64,000 bases of DNA from Mesorhizobium liriopis. GTDB taxonomy: Bacteria; Pseudomonadota; Alphaproteobacteria; Rhizobiales; Rhizobiaceae. The DNA lies in assembly GCF_024053505.1 (NCBI RefSeq), contig NZ_JAMXQS010000002.1:1-64000 (forward strand). The letters run 5' to 3'. The position numbers were made by a program, and so were the translations under genes. The notes beneath the pieces were generated by a model. That model searched no databases and was not told where the DNA came from. It saw only the letters and a list, made by a program, of their open reading frames with translations. Positions 35,308 to 43,584 of this stretch are shown here, piece after piece (position 1 is the stretch's first letter; every line of letters starts with the position of its first letter).

Positions 35308-35925
35308 TCAGGCGAACGAGCCCGTTTTCACGCCCTCGGCCTGTCGCCGGTAGCGGCTGACGACCACCCCGCTCGGCGTGCGCGTGCTGTCGAGCAACGC
35401 GAAGGTGGAGGGCGCTATCGCATCGGTGAACAGCCGTTTGCCTGCGCCCAGCACCACCGGGAACACCAGCAGCGTGAGTTCATCCACGAGATCGCCGTTC
35501 AAAAGCGTTTGAAGAAGGTCGGCGGAGCCCTGGGTGAGAAGGTTCGGCCCATCCTCCTCTTTCAACCGCCTCACCGCTTCCATCGGGTCCGGGCCCAGAT
35601 GCACGCTGTTGTGCCAGGAAAGCGAGATATCCGGATTGCGGCTCGCGACATATTTCGTGATGGCGTTGAAGCGCTGCCCGATCGGCCTGTCGGCGTTCGG
35701 GTCTTTGGGCCAGTAGCCCGCGAAGATGTCGTAGGTCTTGCGACCGAGCAGAAGATCGAACGGCTCACGCATCAGCCGATCGACGGCTTGACCTCCCGCC
35801 TCGTCGAAGAACGGAACCGTCCAGCCGCCCAGCGAAAAGCCGTCCGACATATCCTCTTCCGGTCCGCCTGGGCCTTGCATCACGCCGTCCAGACTGACGA
35901 ACGCACCGACGAGGATCTTGCGCAT
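35308..35925 (-). CDS. dihydrofolate-reductase-like (RibD C-terminal) protein
   Basis: A 205-residue protein of the RibD_C/DHFR-like superfamily: start MRKILVGAFVSLDGVMQGPGG, LLLGRKTYDIFAGYW, and GSADLLQTLLNGDLVDELTLLVFPVVLGAGKRLF. Family members bind NADPH; most stand-alone ones have no known substrate. Not folA, whose active-site signature is absent. Located between a terminator and the HxlR regulator gene on the same strand. Confidence 0.87.
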   Translation of the reverse strand: MRKILVGAFVSLDGVMQGPGGPEEDMSDGFSLGGWTVPFFDEAGGQAVDRLMREPFDLLLGRKTYDIFAGYWPKDPNADRPIGQRFNAITKYVASRNPDISLSWHNSVHLGPDPMEAVRRLKEEDGPNLLTQGSADLLQTLLNGDLVDELTLLVFPVVLGAGKRLFTDAIAPSTFALLDSTRTPSGVVVSRYRRQAEGVKTGSFA

Positions 35926-35945
35926 GCTGGGCTCCCTTCAAACGA

Positions 35946-35974
35946 AAACGCCGGCCCAAAGGCCGGCGCTCGCA
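35946..35974 (-). terminator. terminator of the DUF882 gene
   Basis: CGCCGGCC-CAAA-GGCCGGCG forms a tight 8-bp stem; on the minus strand it is followed by TTTTCGTTT. It lies 20 bases beyond the DUF882 stop. Confidence 0.8.
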
Positions 35975-35995
35975 CTTGTTTCCCAAGTGGACAAC

Positions 35996-37909
35996 TCAGT
36001 TCGTGGTGAACTTTGCGACCGACATGAAGGTCACGGCCTTGCCGGAGAAGCGCTTGGCATCCGCCACCTGCACATTCTGCTGGAAACCGGCGGTGTAGAC
36101 TTCCGCGGGCGCGGTGCGCAGGGAGGCGGCGAAGACCGAAGGCTTGGCGGCAGCGACGGGCATGGCCTTGTCGCCTTCGAGCGCCCAGCGCGCGGTTGCG
36201 GGTTGGGCTGCGACCGGCATCACACGCGCGGCCGGCTTGCGGTCGTGGCGCGAGGGGCGGGCCGATTTGCCCGTGGTCTTCACGTCGTCGAAGGAGAACG
36301 AAGCGGGCTTCTCGTTGGAAACACGCGCGGCGGTGAAAGCCGTGCGTGCGCTGACGGAACGGAGTGCCAGCGCGCGCTCCACCTCGGCCGCATTGTCGGG
36401 ACGCGGCGGCAGGGCGGAGATCGCCTCATGCTTGGAGAAGCTCGCCAGCTCGACCGGCTCCTTTTCCTCGGCGAACGCGTTTTTCGGCGCGAAGCCGGGC
36501 AGGCTGGCGTCGGACGGCAGCATGGCGGCGGCAATCGCCTCGGTCGGCGTTTGCGGGCGCAAGGTGGGCTTCGCCGAAATGAGATCGGCCGCCTTTTCGC
36601 GCGTGTTCTGCGACGAGGCGAGGGCCGCGAGCACCGTGGGTGCCGGCTCGCCCGATGCCGTTTCGCCCGGCCGCCACGAAGGCAGCGGCGCGTGCGCCGC
36701 GAGTTCCACCGGCGGCTTGGTGGAAAGCTCGGTCGGCACGCTGTCGGCCGCATCCGCGATCAGCGCGGTCACCGCGTCGTCGGCGCGAAGCGTATCGACC
36801 TCACGCGGTGCAGCGAGCGGCAGCGGGATCTTGCGGGTTTCGAGGGCCGCGATCACGGTTGCCGGCGTTTGCAGGCCCGGCACATCGGCCGGCGGACGCG
36901 GCATCTCGGCCGGCGTCGCATCTTCCGGCGACACGATCTGGATCGACGGCTTCTGAAGACCCGGCAGCGTGGTCTTCTCGTCCTTGGCGACCTGTGGGGC
37001 CACGTCCGGCTCGGGCGTCTTGGCGGGCGTCTGCGGCTTCACCGAAACCTTGCCCTTGGGTGCGGCCGTCGGCGCGCCATCGCCCGCCGCATCGTCCAGT
37101 TCCGCCTCGTCATCCTCGCCGCTGCCGAAGAGCGCGGCCAGGAGGCCCTTCTTTTTCGGCCCGCTGCTGGTGGCGCTGGCAATCGCCAGTTCACCCGCGC
37201 TCTGACGGCTCTTGTAGGAAGCCAGGGCCTGCTCGAAGCCGGGCAGCGGCTTGCCGTCTGACGGCACGTGCAGGGTCTTGCCGTTCGGGAACAGCGCGAC
37301 GAGCTCGGAGCGGCTCATCTTGGGCCAGTGGCGCACATTGCCCACGTCGAAATGGACGAAGGGAGAGCCGGAGGTCGGATAGTAGCCGACGCCGCCTCCC
37401 TGCATCTTGAGGCCGATCTCGCGCAGGGTCTTCAGCTTGACGCCGGGAATGTAGAAATCCATCGCCTTGCCGAGCATGTGCTGGCTTTTCTCGGCGACGC
37501 CCGAGCGGCGCGAGCGGCCGCGCAGCATGGAATTGGTTTCAGGGGCGCGGAAACCGCACACGACCTGGATATAGTCCCTGGCGCCCGCTTCCTTGTAGGC
37601 CGCCCAAACGAGGTCGAGCAGGCGCGGATCCACCTTCACTTCCTTGTTCTGGCGCCAGTCGCGCAGGATGTGGTTGATCTTCTTGAGGCCCGCCGCGTCG
37701 TAGCGCCCGTTGCGCTTGAAGACGATCTCTTCCTTCTCATGCGTGTGGAGATGGTAGAGTTTCAGCGAGCGTGTCTCGGCCTGTGCGGCCTCGACTGAAA
37801 TGGAAAAAAGACTCAATCCGGCGATCGCGCCGGCAACCCAGATTCGCTTGAGCCGTTGTGCCTGGTGAGAAAGGCTGAACTGGCTCGTCGCACGGTCGAG
37901 TTTGGTCAA
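35996..37909 (-). CDS. DUF882 (M15-like peptidase) protein with long Ala/Pro-rich tail
   Basis: A 637-residue exported protein. A hydrophobic export segment lies at about 24-45 (IWVAGAIAGLSLFSISVEAAQA). Residues 48-205 are the DUF882/YcbK domain of the M15 peptidase type: zinc ligands are in KSQHMLGKAMDF and SPFVHFDVG. The last 400 residues are low-complexity Ala/Pro/Glu-rich with no domain seen. YcbK-type enzymes act on peptidoglycan cross-links. Family proteins are usually 180-550 residues, so the tail is long here. The ATG chosen keeps the basic cap before the export helix. Confidence 0.87.
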   Translation of the reverse strand: MTKLDRATSQFSLSHQAQRLKRIWVAGAIAGLSLFSISVEAAQAETRSLKLYHLHTHEKEEIVFKRNGRYDAAGLKKINHILRDWRQNKEVKVDPRLLDLVWAAYKEAGARDYIQVVCGFRAPETNSMLRGRSRRSGVAEKSQHMLGKAMDFYIPGVKLKTLREIGLKMQGGGVGYYPTSGSPFVHFDVGNVRHWPKMSRSELVALFPNGKTLHVPSDGKPLPGFEQALASYKSRQSAGELAIASATSSGPKKKGLLAALFGSGEDDEAELDDAAGDGAPTAAPKGKVSVKPQTPAKTPEPDVAPQVAKDEKTTLPGLQKPSIQIVSPEDATPAEMPRPPADVPGLQTPATVIAALETRKIPLPLAAPREVDTLRADDAVTALIADAADSVPTELSTKPPVELAAHAPLPSWRPGETASGEPAPTVLAALASSQNTREKAADLISAKPTLRPQTPTEAIAAAMLPSDASLPGFAPKNAFAEEKEPVELASFSKHEAISALPPRPDNAAEVERALALRSVSARTAFTAARVSNEKPASFSFDDVKTTGKSARPSRHDRKPAARVMPVAAQPATARWALEGDKAMPVAAAKPSVFAASLRTAPAEVYTAGFQQNVQVADAKRFSGKAVTFMSVAKFTTN

Positions 37910-38132
37910 ATCGAATCGCCCCGTCGGCTGCAGGAACAGGCAGCGTTACCCTCAGATCACACTAACCGGGAAATCCGTCCAACTTCCCGATTTTTCGATC
38001 TTACTGGTTAATTCCTGCCACATGAAGCCGAAATGCGGTCGAAGCATGGCACGATGCCTTGATGCCTGCGTCCGGACCGTCACGTCGCCTCCCGTGGTAA
38101 ACGCAAACTATAGGCCGCGAGCCTTGCGTCAA

Positions 38133-39626
38133 TCAGGAGGCCGCGCGGTTTTCGCCGACGCTGTCTTCGAGCCCGTATTCCTTGAGCTTGCGATAAAGCG
38201 TGGAGCGCCCGATGCCCAAGCGCCGCGCCACTTCGCTCATCTGGCCGCCATAATGGTCGATGGCGAGCCGGATCATGTCGAGTTCGACCGCCGCCAGTCC
38301 CCGCACATGGCCTTCGCCGTCGAGCGCATGGAGCGTGCCGCGCAAGGCCGCGACCGGGTCGGGCGTCGAACTTGGGGCACCGGCAGACGCCACGACCGGC
38401 TCGAGCGCCGCCATCTCGTGCTCCAGCGCGCCCGAGACCTGCGCGCGGATCTGCGGAAACTCGGCTTCCGTCAGCCGGTCGCCCTCGGCCAGCACCACCG
38501 CGCGGCTGATGGCGTTTTCGAGCTGGCGGATATTGCCCGGCCAGTCATAGGCCTGAAGCAGCGCCGCGGCTTCCGGCGAAAGCGCCAGCGCCCGGCTGCT
38601 GCCCACCGCTTGCGCGGCGCGTGCGATGAAGCGCGCAGCGAGCGCGGGCACGTCGCCCCGCCGCTCGCGCAGGGCGGGTAGTGCGATCGGAAACACATGG
38701 AGGCGGTAATAAAGATCTTCGCGGAACCGCCCTTCGCGCACGCGCTGGGCGAGGTCGCGATGGGTCGCCGAGATCAGGCGGATATCGACCTTCACCGTCG
38801 CCTTGCCGCCGACCGGATCCACCTCGCCTTCCTGCACCGCGCGCAAAAGCTTCACCTGCACATCCGCCGGCAGGTCGCCGATCTCGTCGAGAAAGAGCGT
38901 GCCGCCATGGGCTTCCACGAACTTGCCGGTGTGCCGCTCGGTGGCACCGGTGAACGCCCCCTTCTCGTGACCGAACAGGATCGATTCCACGAGATTGTCG
39001 GGGATGGCGCCGCAATTGACCGTGACGAAGGGCTTGTTCGCGCGCCGCGAGGCGGCCTGGATGGCACGCGCCATCACTTCCTTGCCCGTGCCCGATTCGC
39101 CCTCGAGCAGGATCGGAATGTCCGATGCCGCGGCTTTCCGCCCGAGCTTGAGCGCGCGGTCCATCGCCGAACTCGTGGTCGAAAGCTCGTCGAATGTCAG
39201 AACCGGAGCGTCGCTGCCCTTGGCTTCGCGCTTGCGGGCCTCGCCCTCGAAGGCTTCCACCTTGAGCGCACGGCCGAGCGCCGCGTTGAGCTTGTCGGGC
39301 GAAGTGGGCTTGACCACGAAATCGAACGCGCCCTCGCGCATCGCGCCCACGGCCGTGTCGATGCCCCCTTGCGCGGTCTGCACGATCACGGGGAGCTTGA
39401 GCCCCCGCTCGCGCATGGTGCGCATGACGGAAATACCGTCCGGCCCGCCCGGCATCACCAAGTCGAGCAGGACGGCGCCGAATCGGTCAGGGGATTTCGC
39501 CAGTGCTTCAAGTGCTGCAGCCCCGCCTTCGGCGGTTTCCACCTTGTGGCCGCCGCGAGAAAGGGCCGCTTCGGTCAGCCGCCGCTGAACCGGATCGTCG
39601 TCCACCACAAGGATCGTGCCTGCCAT
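38133..39626 (-). CDS. NtrC-family sigma-54 activator response regulator
   Basis: A 497-residue regulator with three domains. The receiver (VVDDDPVQRRL, acceptor Asp55 in LLDLVMPGG) is followed by an AAA+ domain with Walker A GESGTGKE, the sigma-54-contacting loop GAFTGA, Walker B FLDEIGDL and sensor II WPGNIRQLENAI. A Fis-type helix-turn-helix ends the protein (MSEVARRLGIGRSTLYRKLKEYGLE). It activates RpoN-dependent promoters. No histidine kinase gene adjoins it. Start MAGTILVVDDD chosen so the receiver begins at its first strand. Confidence 0.93.
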   Translation of the reverse strand: MAGTILVVDDDPVQRRLTEAALSRGGHKVETAEGGAAALEALAKSPDRFGAVLLDLVMPGGPDGISVMRTMRERGLKLPVIVQTAQGGIDTAVGAMREGAFDFVVKPTSPDKLNAALGRALKVEAFEGEARKREAKGSDAPVLTFDELSTTSSAMDRALKLGRKAAASDIPILLEGESGTGKEVMARAIQAASRRANKPFVTVNCGAIPDNLVESILFGHEKGAFTGATERHTGKFVEAHGGTLFLDEIGDLPADVQVKLLRAVQEGEVDPVGGKATVKVDIRLISATHRDLAQRVREGRFREDLYYRLHVFPIALPALRERRGDVPALAARFIARAAQAVGSSRALALSPEAAALLQAYDWPGNIRQLENAISRAVVLAEGDRLTEAEFPQIRAQVSGALEHEMAALEPVVASAGAPSSTPDPVAALRGTLHALDGEGHVRGLAAVELDMIRLAIDHYGGQMSEVARRLGIGRSTLYRKLKEYGLEDSVGENRAAS

Positions 39627-39793
39627 CCTGCCTCCAAACGCCCGGGCGATGCCCGAAAGGGCTGGATAAGGGGTTGTGTGACACAATATTGCCGATGAGG
39701 ATAAAGACCGGCTCAACAGAACCGGTCAACGGTTTCTTGCCGCCTTGTGGTGGAAGTGACCGTTTCAGAATACCAGAAAGAAAGTTCTTGGCG

Positions 39794-41620
39794 ATGTTCG
39801 ACACTTTTTCCGCCCCTCAGAGCGGAACCGGCACGCTCTTTTCCGGTGCAGCCTTGCCGGAATGGAATCTCGCCGACCTTTACCCGTCGATCGACGCACC
39901 GGAACTGAAAGACGACATGGCCCGTGCCGAGCGCGAAGCCACGGCCTTCGAGAAACGCTGGAAAGGCGCGCTGGTGGTTGAAGCGGGCAAGGGCGAAGCC
40001 GGGCGCCTGGGGCAAGCCGTCAAGGAATTCGAAGCGATCGAGGAACTGATCGGCCGCATCGCCTCCTTCGCCGGCCTCGCTTATGCCGGCGACACGTCCG
40101 ACCCGTTGCGCGCCAAGCTGCATGGCGACGTGTCGGAAAAGATGACGGACGCCAACGCGCATCTTCTCTTCTTCGGCCTCGAGCTGAACGCCATCGATGA
40201 CGAGCTGATCGAAGCGGCCCTCGCCGCCGACCCGCTTCTCGCGCATTACCGCCCTTGGGTGCTCGATCTGCGCATGGACAAGCCGTTCCAGCTCGAAGAG
40301 CGGATCGAGCAGCTTTTCCATGAAAAAAGCATCACCGGGCGCGGCGCATGGAACCGTCTCTTCGACGAGACCATGACCGACCTGCGCTTCAATGTGGATG
40401 GCGAAAAGCTCTCGCTCGAACCGACCCTCAACCTGCTTCAGGACAGCGACGGAAGCTTGCGCCGCAAGGCCTCGGAAGCGCTGGCCGAAATCTTCAAGGC
40501 CAACCTGCGCACCTTCACCTTGATCACCAACACGCTCGCCAAGGACAAGGAAATTTCCGACCGCTGGCGCGGCTTCACGGACATGGCGCAGTCGCGGCAT
40601 CTGGCGAACCGCGTCGAGCCGGAAGTGGTCGATGCGCTCGCATCCGCCGTGCGCGACGCCTATCCGCGCCTGTCCCACCGCTATTACGCGATGAAGGCGA
40701 AGTGGCTGGGCATGGACCAGATGAACCACTGGGACCGCAACGCGCCGCTGCCCGATTCACCGCGCGCGCTGATCGGCTGGGACGAGGCCAAGAACACGGT
40801 ACTCGGTGCTTATCATCGCTTCGCGCCCGAAATGGCAGAGATCGCCCGCCGCTTCTTCGACAAGCGCTGGATCGACGCGCCCTCGCGCCCCGGCAAGGCG
40901 CCCGGTGCCTTCTCGCATCCGGCCGTTCCTTCCGTGCACCCTTACGTGCTGCTGAACTATATGGGCCGCCCGCGCGACGTGATGATCCTCGCCCACGAAC
41001 TCGGCCATGGCGTGCATCAGGTTCTGGCAGGCCACCAGGGCGCGCTGATGGCGCAGACGCCGCTGACGCTCGCCGAAACCGCATCCGTCTTCGGCGAGAT
41101 GCTGACTTTCCGCATGCTGCTCGAGAAAACCACCGAGCGCCGCGAGCGCAAGGCGATGCTCGCCCAGAAGGTCGAGGACATGATCAACACGGTGGTCCGC
41201 CAGATCGCCTTCTACGAGTTCGAGCGGAAAGTGCATGGCGAGCGCGCCAAGGGCGAGCTGACGAGCGACCGCATCGGCGAGCTCTGGCTCGAAGTGCAGC
41301 GCGAAAGCCTGGGGCCCGCGATTGCCTTGCGCGAAGGCTATGAGAGCTTCTGGTGCTATATCCCGCACTTCATCCACTCGCCCTTCTATGTCTATGCCTA
41401 TGCCTTCGGCGACTGCCTCGTGAATTCGCTTTATGCGGTCTATGAGAATGCCGAGGCGGGCTTCCAGGAGAAGTATTTCGCGATGCTTTCCGCAGGCGGC
41501 ACCAAGCATCACTCCGAGCTTCTCGCTCCCTTCGGCCTCGACGCCTCCGATCCCGGCTTCTGGCAGAAGGGCCTGGGCGTGATTGAGCGCCTGATCGACG
41601 AGCTCGAAGCCCTCGACTGA
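39794..41620 (+). CDS. pepF: oligoendopeptidase F (M3B peptidase)
   Basis: A 608-residue zinc oligopeptidase of the PepF/M3B family. The metal motif is HELGH at 401-405, with the third ligand in LTLAETASVFGEM. WNLADLYPSIDAPEL opens the family domain, and SPFYVYAYAFGDCLVNSLY is the conserved C-terminal block. It degrades short peptides in the cytoplasm. Start MFDTFSAPQSG preferred; the frame is open 97 codons further upstream but without domain order. pabB follows 20 bases later. Confidence 0.94.
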   Translation: MFDTFSAPQSGTGTLFSGAALPEWNLADLYPSIDAPELKDDMARAEREATAFEKRWKGALVVEAGKGEAGRLGQAVKEFEAIEELIGRIASFAGLAYAGDTSDPLRAKLHGDVSEKMTDANAHLLFFGLELNAIDDELIEAALAADPLLAHYRPWVLDLRMDKPFQLEERIEQLFHEKSITGRGAWNRLFDETMTDLRFNVDGEKLSLEPTLNLLQDSDGSLRRKASEALAEIFKANLRTFTLITNTLAKDKEISDRWRGFTDMAQSRHLANRVEPEVVDALASAVRDAYPRLSHRYYAMKAKWLGMDQMNHWDRNAPLPDSPRALIGWDEAKNTVLGAYHRFAPEMAEIARRFFDKRWIDAPSRPGKAPGAFSHPAVPSVHPYVLLNYMGRPRDVMILAHELGHGVHQVLAGHQGALMAQTPLTLAETASVFGEMLTFRMLLEKTTERRERKAMLAQKVEDMINTVVRQIAFYEFERKVHGERAKGELTSDRIGELWLEVQRESLGPAIALREGYESFWCYIPHFIHSPFYVYAYAFGDCLVNSLYAVYENAEAGFQEKYFAMLSAGGTKHHSELLAPFGLDASDPGFWQKGLGVIERLIDELEALD

Positions 41621-41640
41621 GCCGCCGTGACTGACTGGCC

Positions 41641-42777
41641 ATGGGTTTCGCGCTCTTCCGTGACGATCTGAGCGGGCGGGAACTCTTCTTCGCCGAACCG
41701 CAGGAGGTGCTGGCGCCCGACACGCCGGACGCCTTCGCGCGCGATCTCGAACGCGCGGAGGAAGCCCGCCGCAGCGGCAAATGGATAGCCGGCTACTTTT
41801 CTTATGAATCCGGCTTTCTTCTCGACCCGGCCTTGCACACGCATCTGCCGGAAAACCGCCGCGTTCCCTTTTTCGTGCTCGGCATCTTTTCCGGCCCGGT
41901 CGAGCCGCCCGCGATGCCGGCCCCGCTTACCGATCCGATCACCGACACAGAGGCGCTCTGGTCCTTCGACGATTATCGCCTGCGCTTCGAGCGCCTGCAC
42001 CGGCATCTGGCGGAAGGCGACTGTTATCAGGCCAATCTCACATTCCCCGTCTCGGCCCGCTGGCACGGCGACCCGCTGGCAGGTTTCGCCGGCCTGCAAG
42101 CCCGCCAGCCCGTCCGCCACGCTGCCCTCATCGATCTCGGCCAAGGCCCCACGGTGCTTTCCCGCTCGCCCGAGCTTTTCTTTCGCATCGACCGCGAAGG
42201 CTGGATCGAAGCGCGCCCCATGAAGGGAACGACGCCGCGCGGGAAAACGCCGGCGCAAGACGAGGCCTTCCGCCGCTTTCTTCAGGAGGACGAGAAGAGC
42301 CAGGCCGAAAACCGCATGATCGTCGATCTCCTCCGCAACGACATCGCGCTTCTGAGCGAGACCGGCACGCTGCATGTGCCAGAGCTCTTCACGGTCGAAA
42401 CCTACCCCACCGTCCACCAGATGGTCAGCCGCGTCCGTGCCAAGCTCCTGCCCGACCGTTCTTTAGGCGAAATCTTCGCCGCCCTCTTCCCCTGCGGTTC
42501 CGTGACCGGCGCGCCCAAGATCAGCGCCATGCAGATCCTGCGCAAACTCGAGAACCGCCCCCGCGACGTTTATTGCGGCGCCATCGGCTGGGCCGCGCCC
42601 GACGGCACCATGAGCTTCAACGTCGCCATCCGCACGCTGACGCTGTTCAAAGGCGGCGAAGCCGTCTTCAATGTCGGCGGCGGCATCGTCTTCGACTCCA
42701 CCGCCCCTGCCGAATACGCCGAAGCCTTGCTGAAGGCCCGCTTTGCGACGGGGAGCGAACCAAGGCCGCCCAACTGA
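41641..42777 (+). CDS. pabB: aminodeoxychorismate synthase component I
   Basis: A 378-residue chorismate-using enzyme. Conserved blocks are EARPMKGTTPRG (Lys near the site), ENRMIVDLLRNDIAL, VTGAPKISAMQIL and GAIGWAAPDGTMSFNVAIRTL. It forms 4-amino-4-deoxychorismate for folate synthesis with PabA. Length (378) fits PabB without the glutaminase part. Co-directional with pepF, 20 bases apart, and perhaps co-transcribed. No pabC lyase gene follows. Confidence 0.92.
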   Translation: MGFALFRDDLSGRELFFAEPQEVLAPDTPDAFARDLERAEEARRSGKWIAGYFSYESGFLLDPALHTHLPENRRVPFFVLGIFSGPVEPPAMPAPLTDPITDTEALWSFDDYRLRFERLHRHLAEGDCYQANLTFPVSARWHGDPLAGFAGLQARQPVRHAALIDLGQGPTVLSRSPELFFRIDREGWIEARPMKGTTPRGKTPAQDEAFRRFLQEDEKSQAENRMIVDLLRNDIALLSETGTLHVPELFTVETYPTVHQMVSRVRAKLLPDRSLGEIFAALFPCGSVTGAPKISAMQILRKLENRPRDVYCGAIGWAAPDGTMSFNVAIRTLTLFKGGEAVFNVGGGIVFDSTAPAEYAEALLKARFATGSEPRPPN

Positions 42778-42854
42778 GGGCTCTCGCGAAATACAGATAA
42801 GCATAGGATGCTGCGCCGAGTGGCGCTCTACATGCGTTCTGCTATGCAGAATGG

Positions 42855-43283
42855 ATGGGAATCAGAGAACATCCACTTCAGGGCAGTCTCGTAACCGTCG
42901 ATTACTCGGCTGGAGGCTTCGTCGAACCTGAAATGGTCAAGCGGCGACTTGCAGTCGTCCTATCTCCCAAAATCACGGCACGGCCGAAGCTCTGCACCAT
43001 CGTGCCCCTCAGTCTCACCGCCCCACTGAAGGAAATGCCTTATCATAAGCAGATCAGGTTACCCTTCGAACTACCACGCGAGTGGGGCGACATGGAGCGA
43101 TGGATCAAGGGCGACATGGTGAATGCTGTTGGGTTCCACCGCATCGATCTGTTACGGCTCGGCAAGGATGACCGTGGCAAGCGCGTCTACCAGACCGCCG
43201 CTCTCCCGGCCGATTTGATGAAGCTTGTCAGACAATGCGTGCTCCACGGGCTGGGCCTGTCATCATTGACAAAACACCTCTGA
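42855..43283 (+). CDS. orphan PemK/MazF-family protein
   Basis: A 142-residue protein of the PemK/MazF fold: GSLVTVDYSAGGFVEPEMVKRRLAVVLSPK then KLCTIVPLSLTAP, matching the family's first two strand blocks. PemK-type toxins are endoribonucleases held in check by an antitoxin encoded immediately upstream. No such gene is seen: only 77 bases separate it from pabB. Two ATGs four bases apart (42851 and 42855) are in different frames. Toxin activity is unproven; lone rhizobial homologues are common. Base composition is lower in GC than its neighbours. Confidence 0.8.
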   Translation: MGIREHPLQGSLVTVDYSAGGFVEPEMVKRRLAVVLSPKITARPKLCTIVPLSLTAPLKEMPYHKQIRLPFELPREWGDMERWIKGDMVNAVGFHRIDLLRLGKDDRGKRVYQTAALPADLMKLVRQCVLHGLGLSSLTKHL

Positions 43284-43430
43284 AAACCCATATCTCGGCT
43301 GTTAGCGGCTCTGCTCATGCCATCCGCGTCTAAGACCCTACCAAGGGCCGCTGGCCCGCCCGGGCGAAAGCAAGCTCTGGGTCAGCGTCGAGATTTGAAA
43401 AGCCCTGCATCGAGCGGGGCTTTTTCTTTT
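43284..43430 (+). ncRNA. possible small RNA ending in a strong terminator (or PemK 3' UTR)
   Basis: A strong terminator closes at 43430, yet the last coding stop is 115 bases before its stem. The stretch between holds hairpins, such as GGGCCGCTGGCCC at about 43347-43359, and no open frame. It may be the PemK-gene 3' UTR or an independent small RNA. Low confidence; no known RNA family was recognised. Confidence 0.3.
43398..43430 (+). terminator. rho-independent terminator
   Basis: AAAAGCCCTGC pairs with GCGGGGCTTTT around loop ATCGA (11 bp with one T-G pair), followed by TCTTTT. It insulates homospermidine synthase from the PemK-like gene. Confidence 0.88.
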
Positions 43431-43584
43431 CGGTGCTCGCGAAATGCTTGATGGTAGCGGAGCATGCATGGCTGGCCCAAGCGCTTGATTTGATGACACC
43501 TGGCCTTTGAGCCACGCTGCACTTCACTCTGTCATGCATTCCCGTTAAGTCTGAGGTTTGAGAACCCAAACGGAGCGGGAAAAA

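Noticed and set aside
35918-37261. 447-codon plus-strand frame opposite DUF882
   Set aside because: Arg/Gly-rich shadow of the low-complexity tail region; no domain seen.
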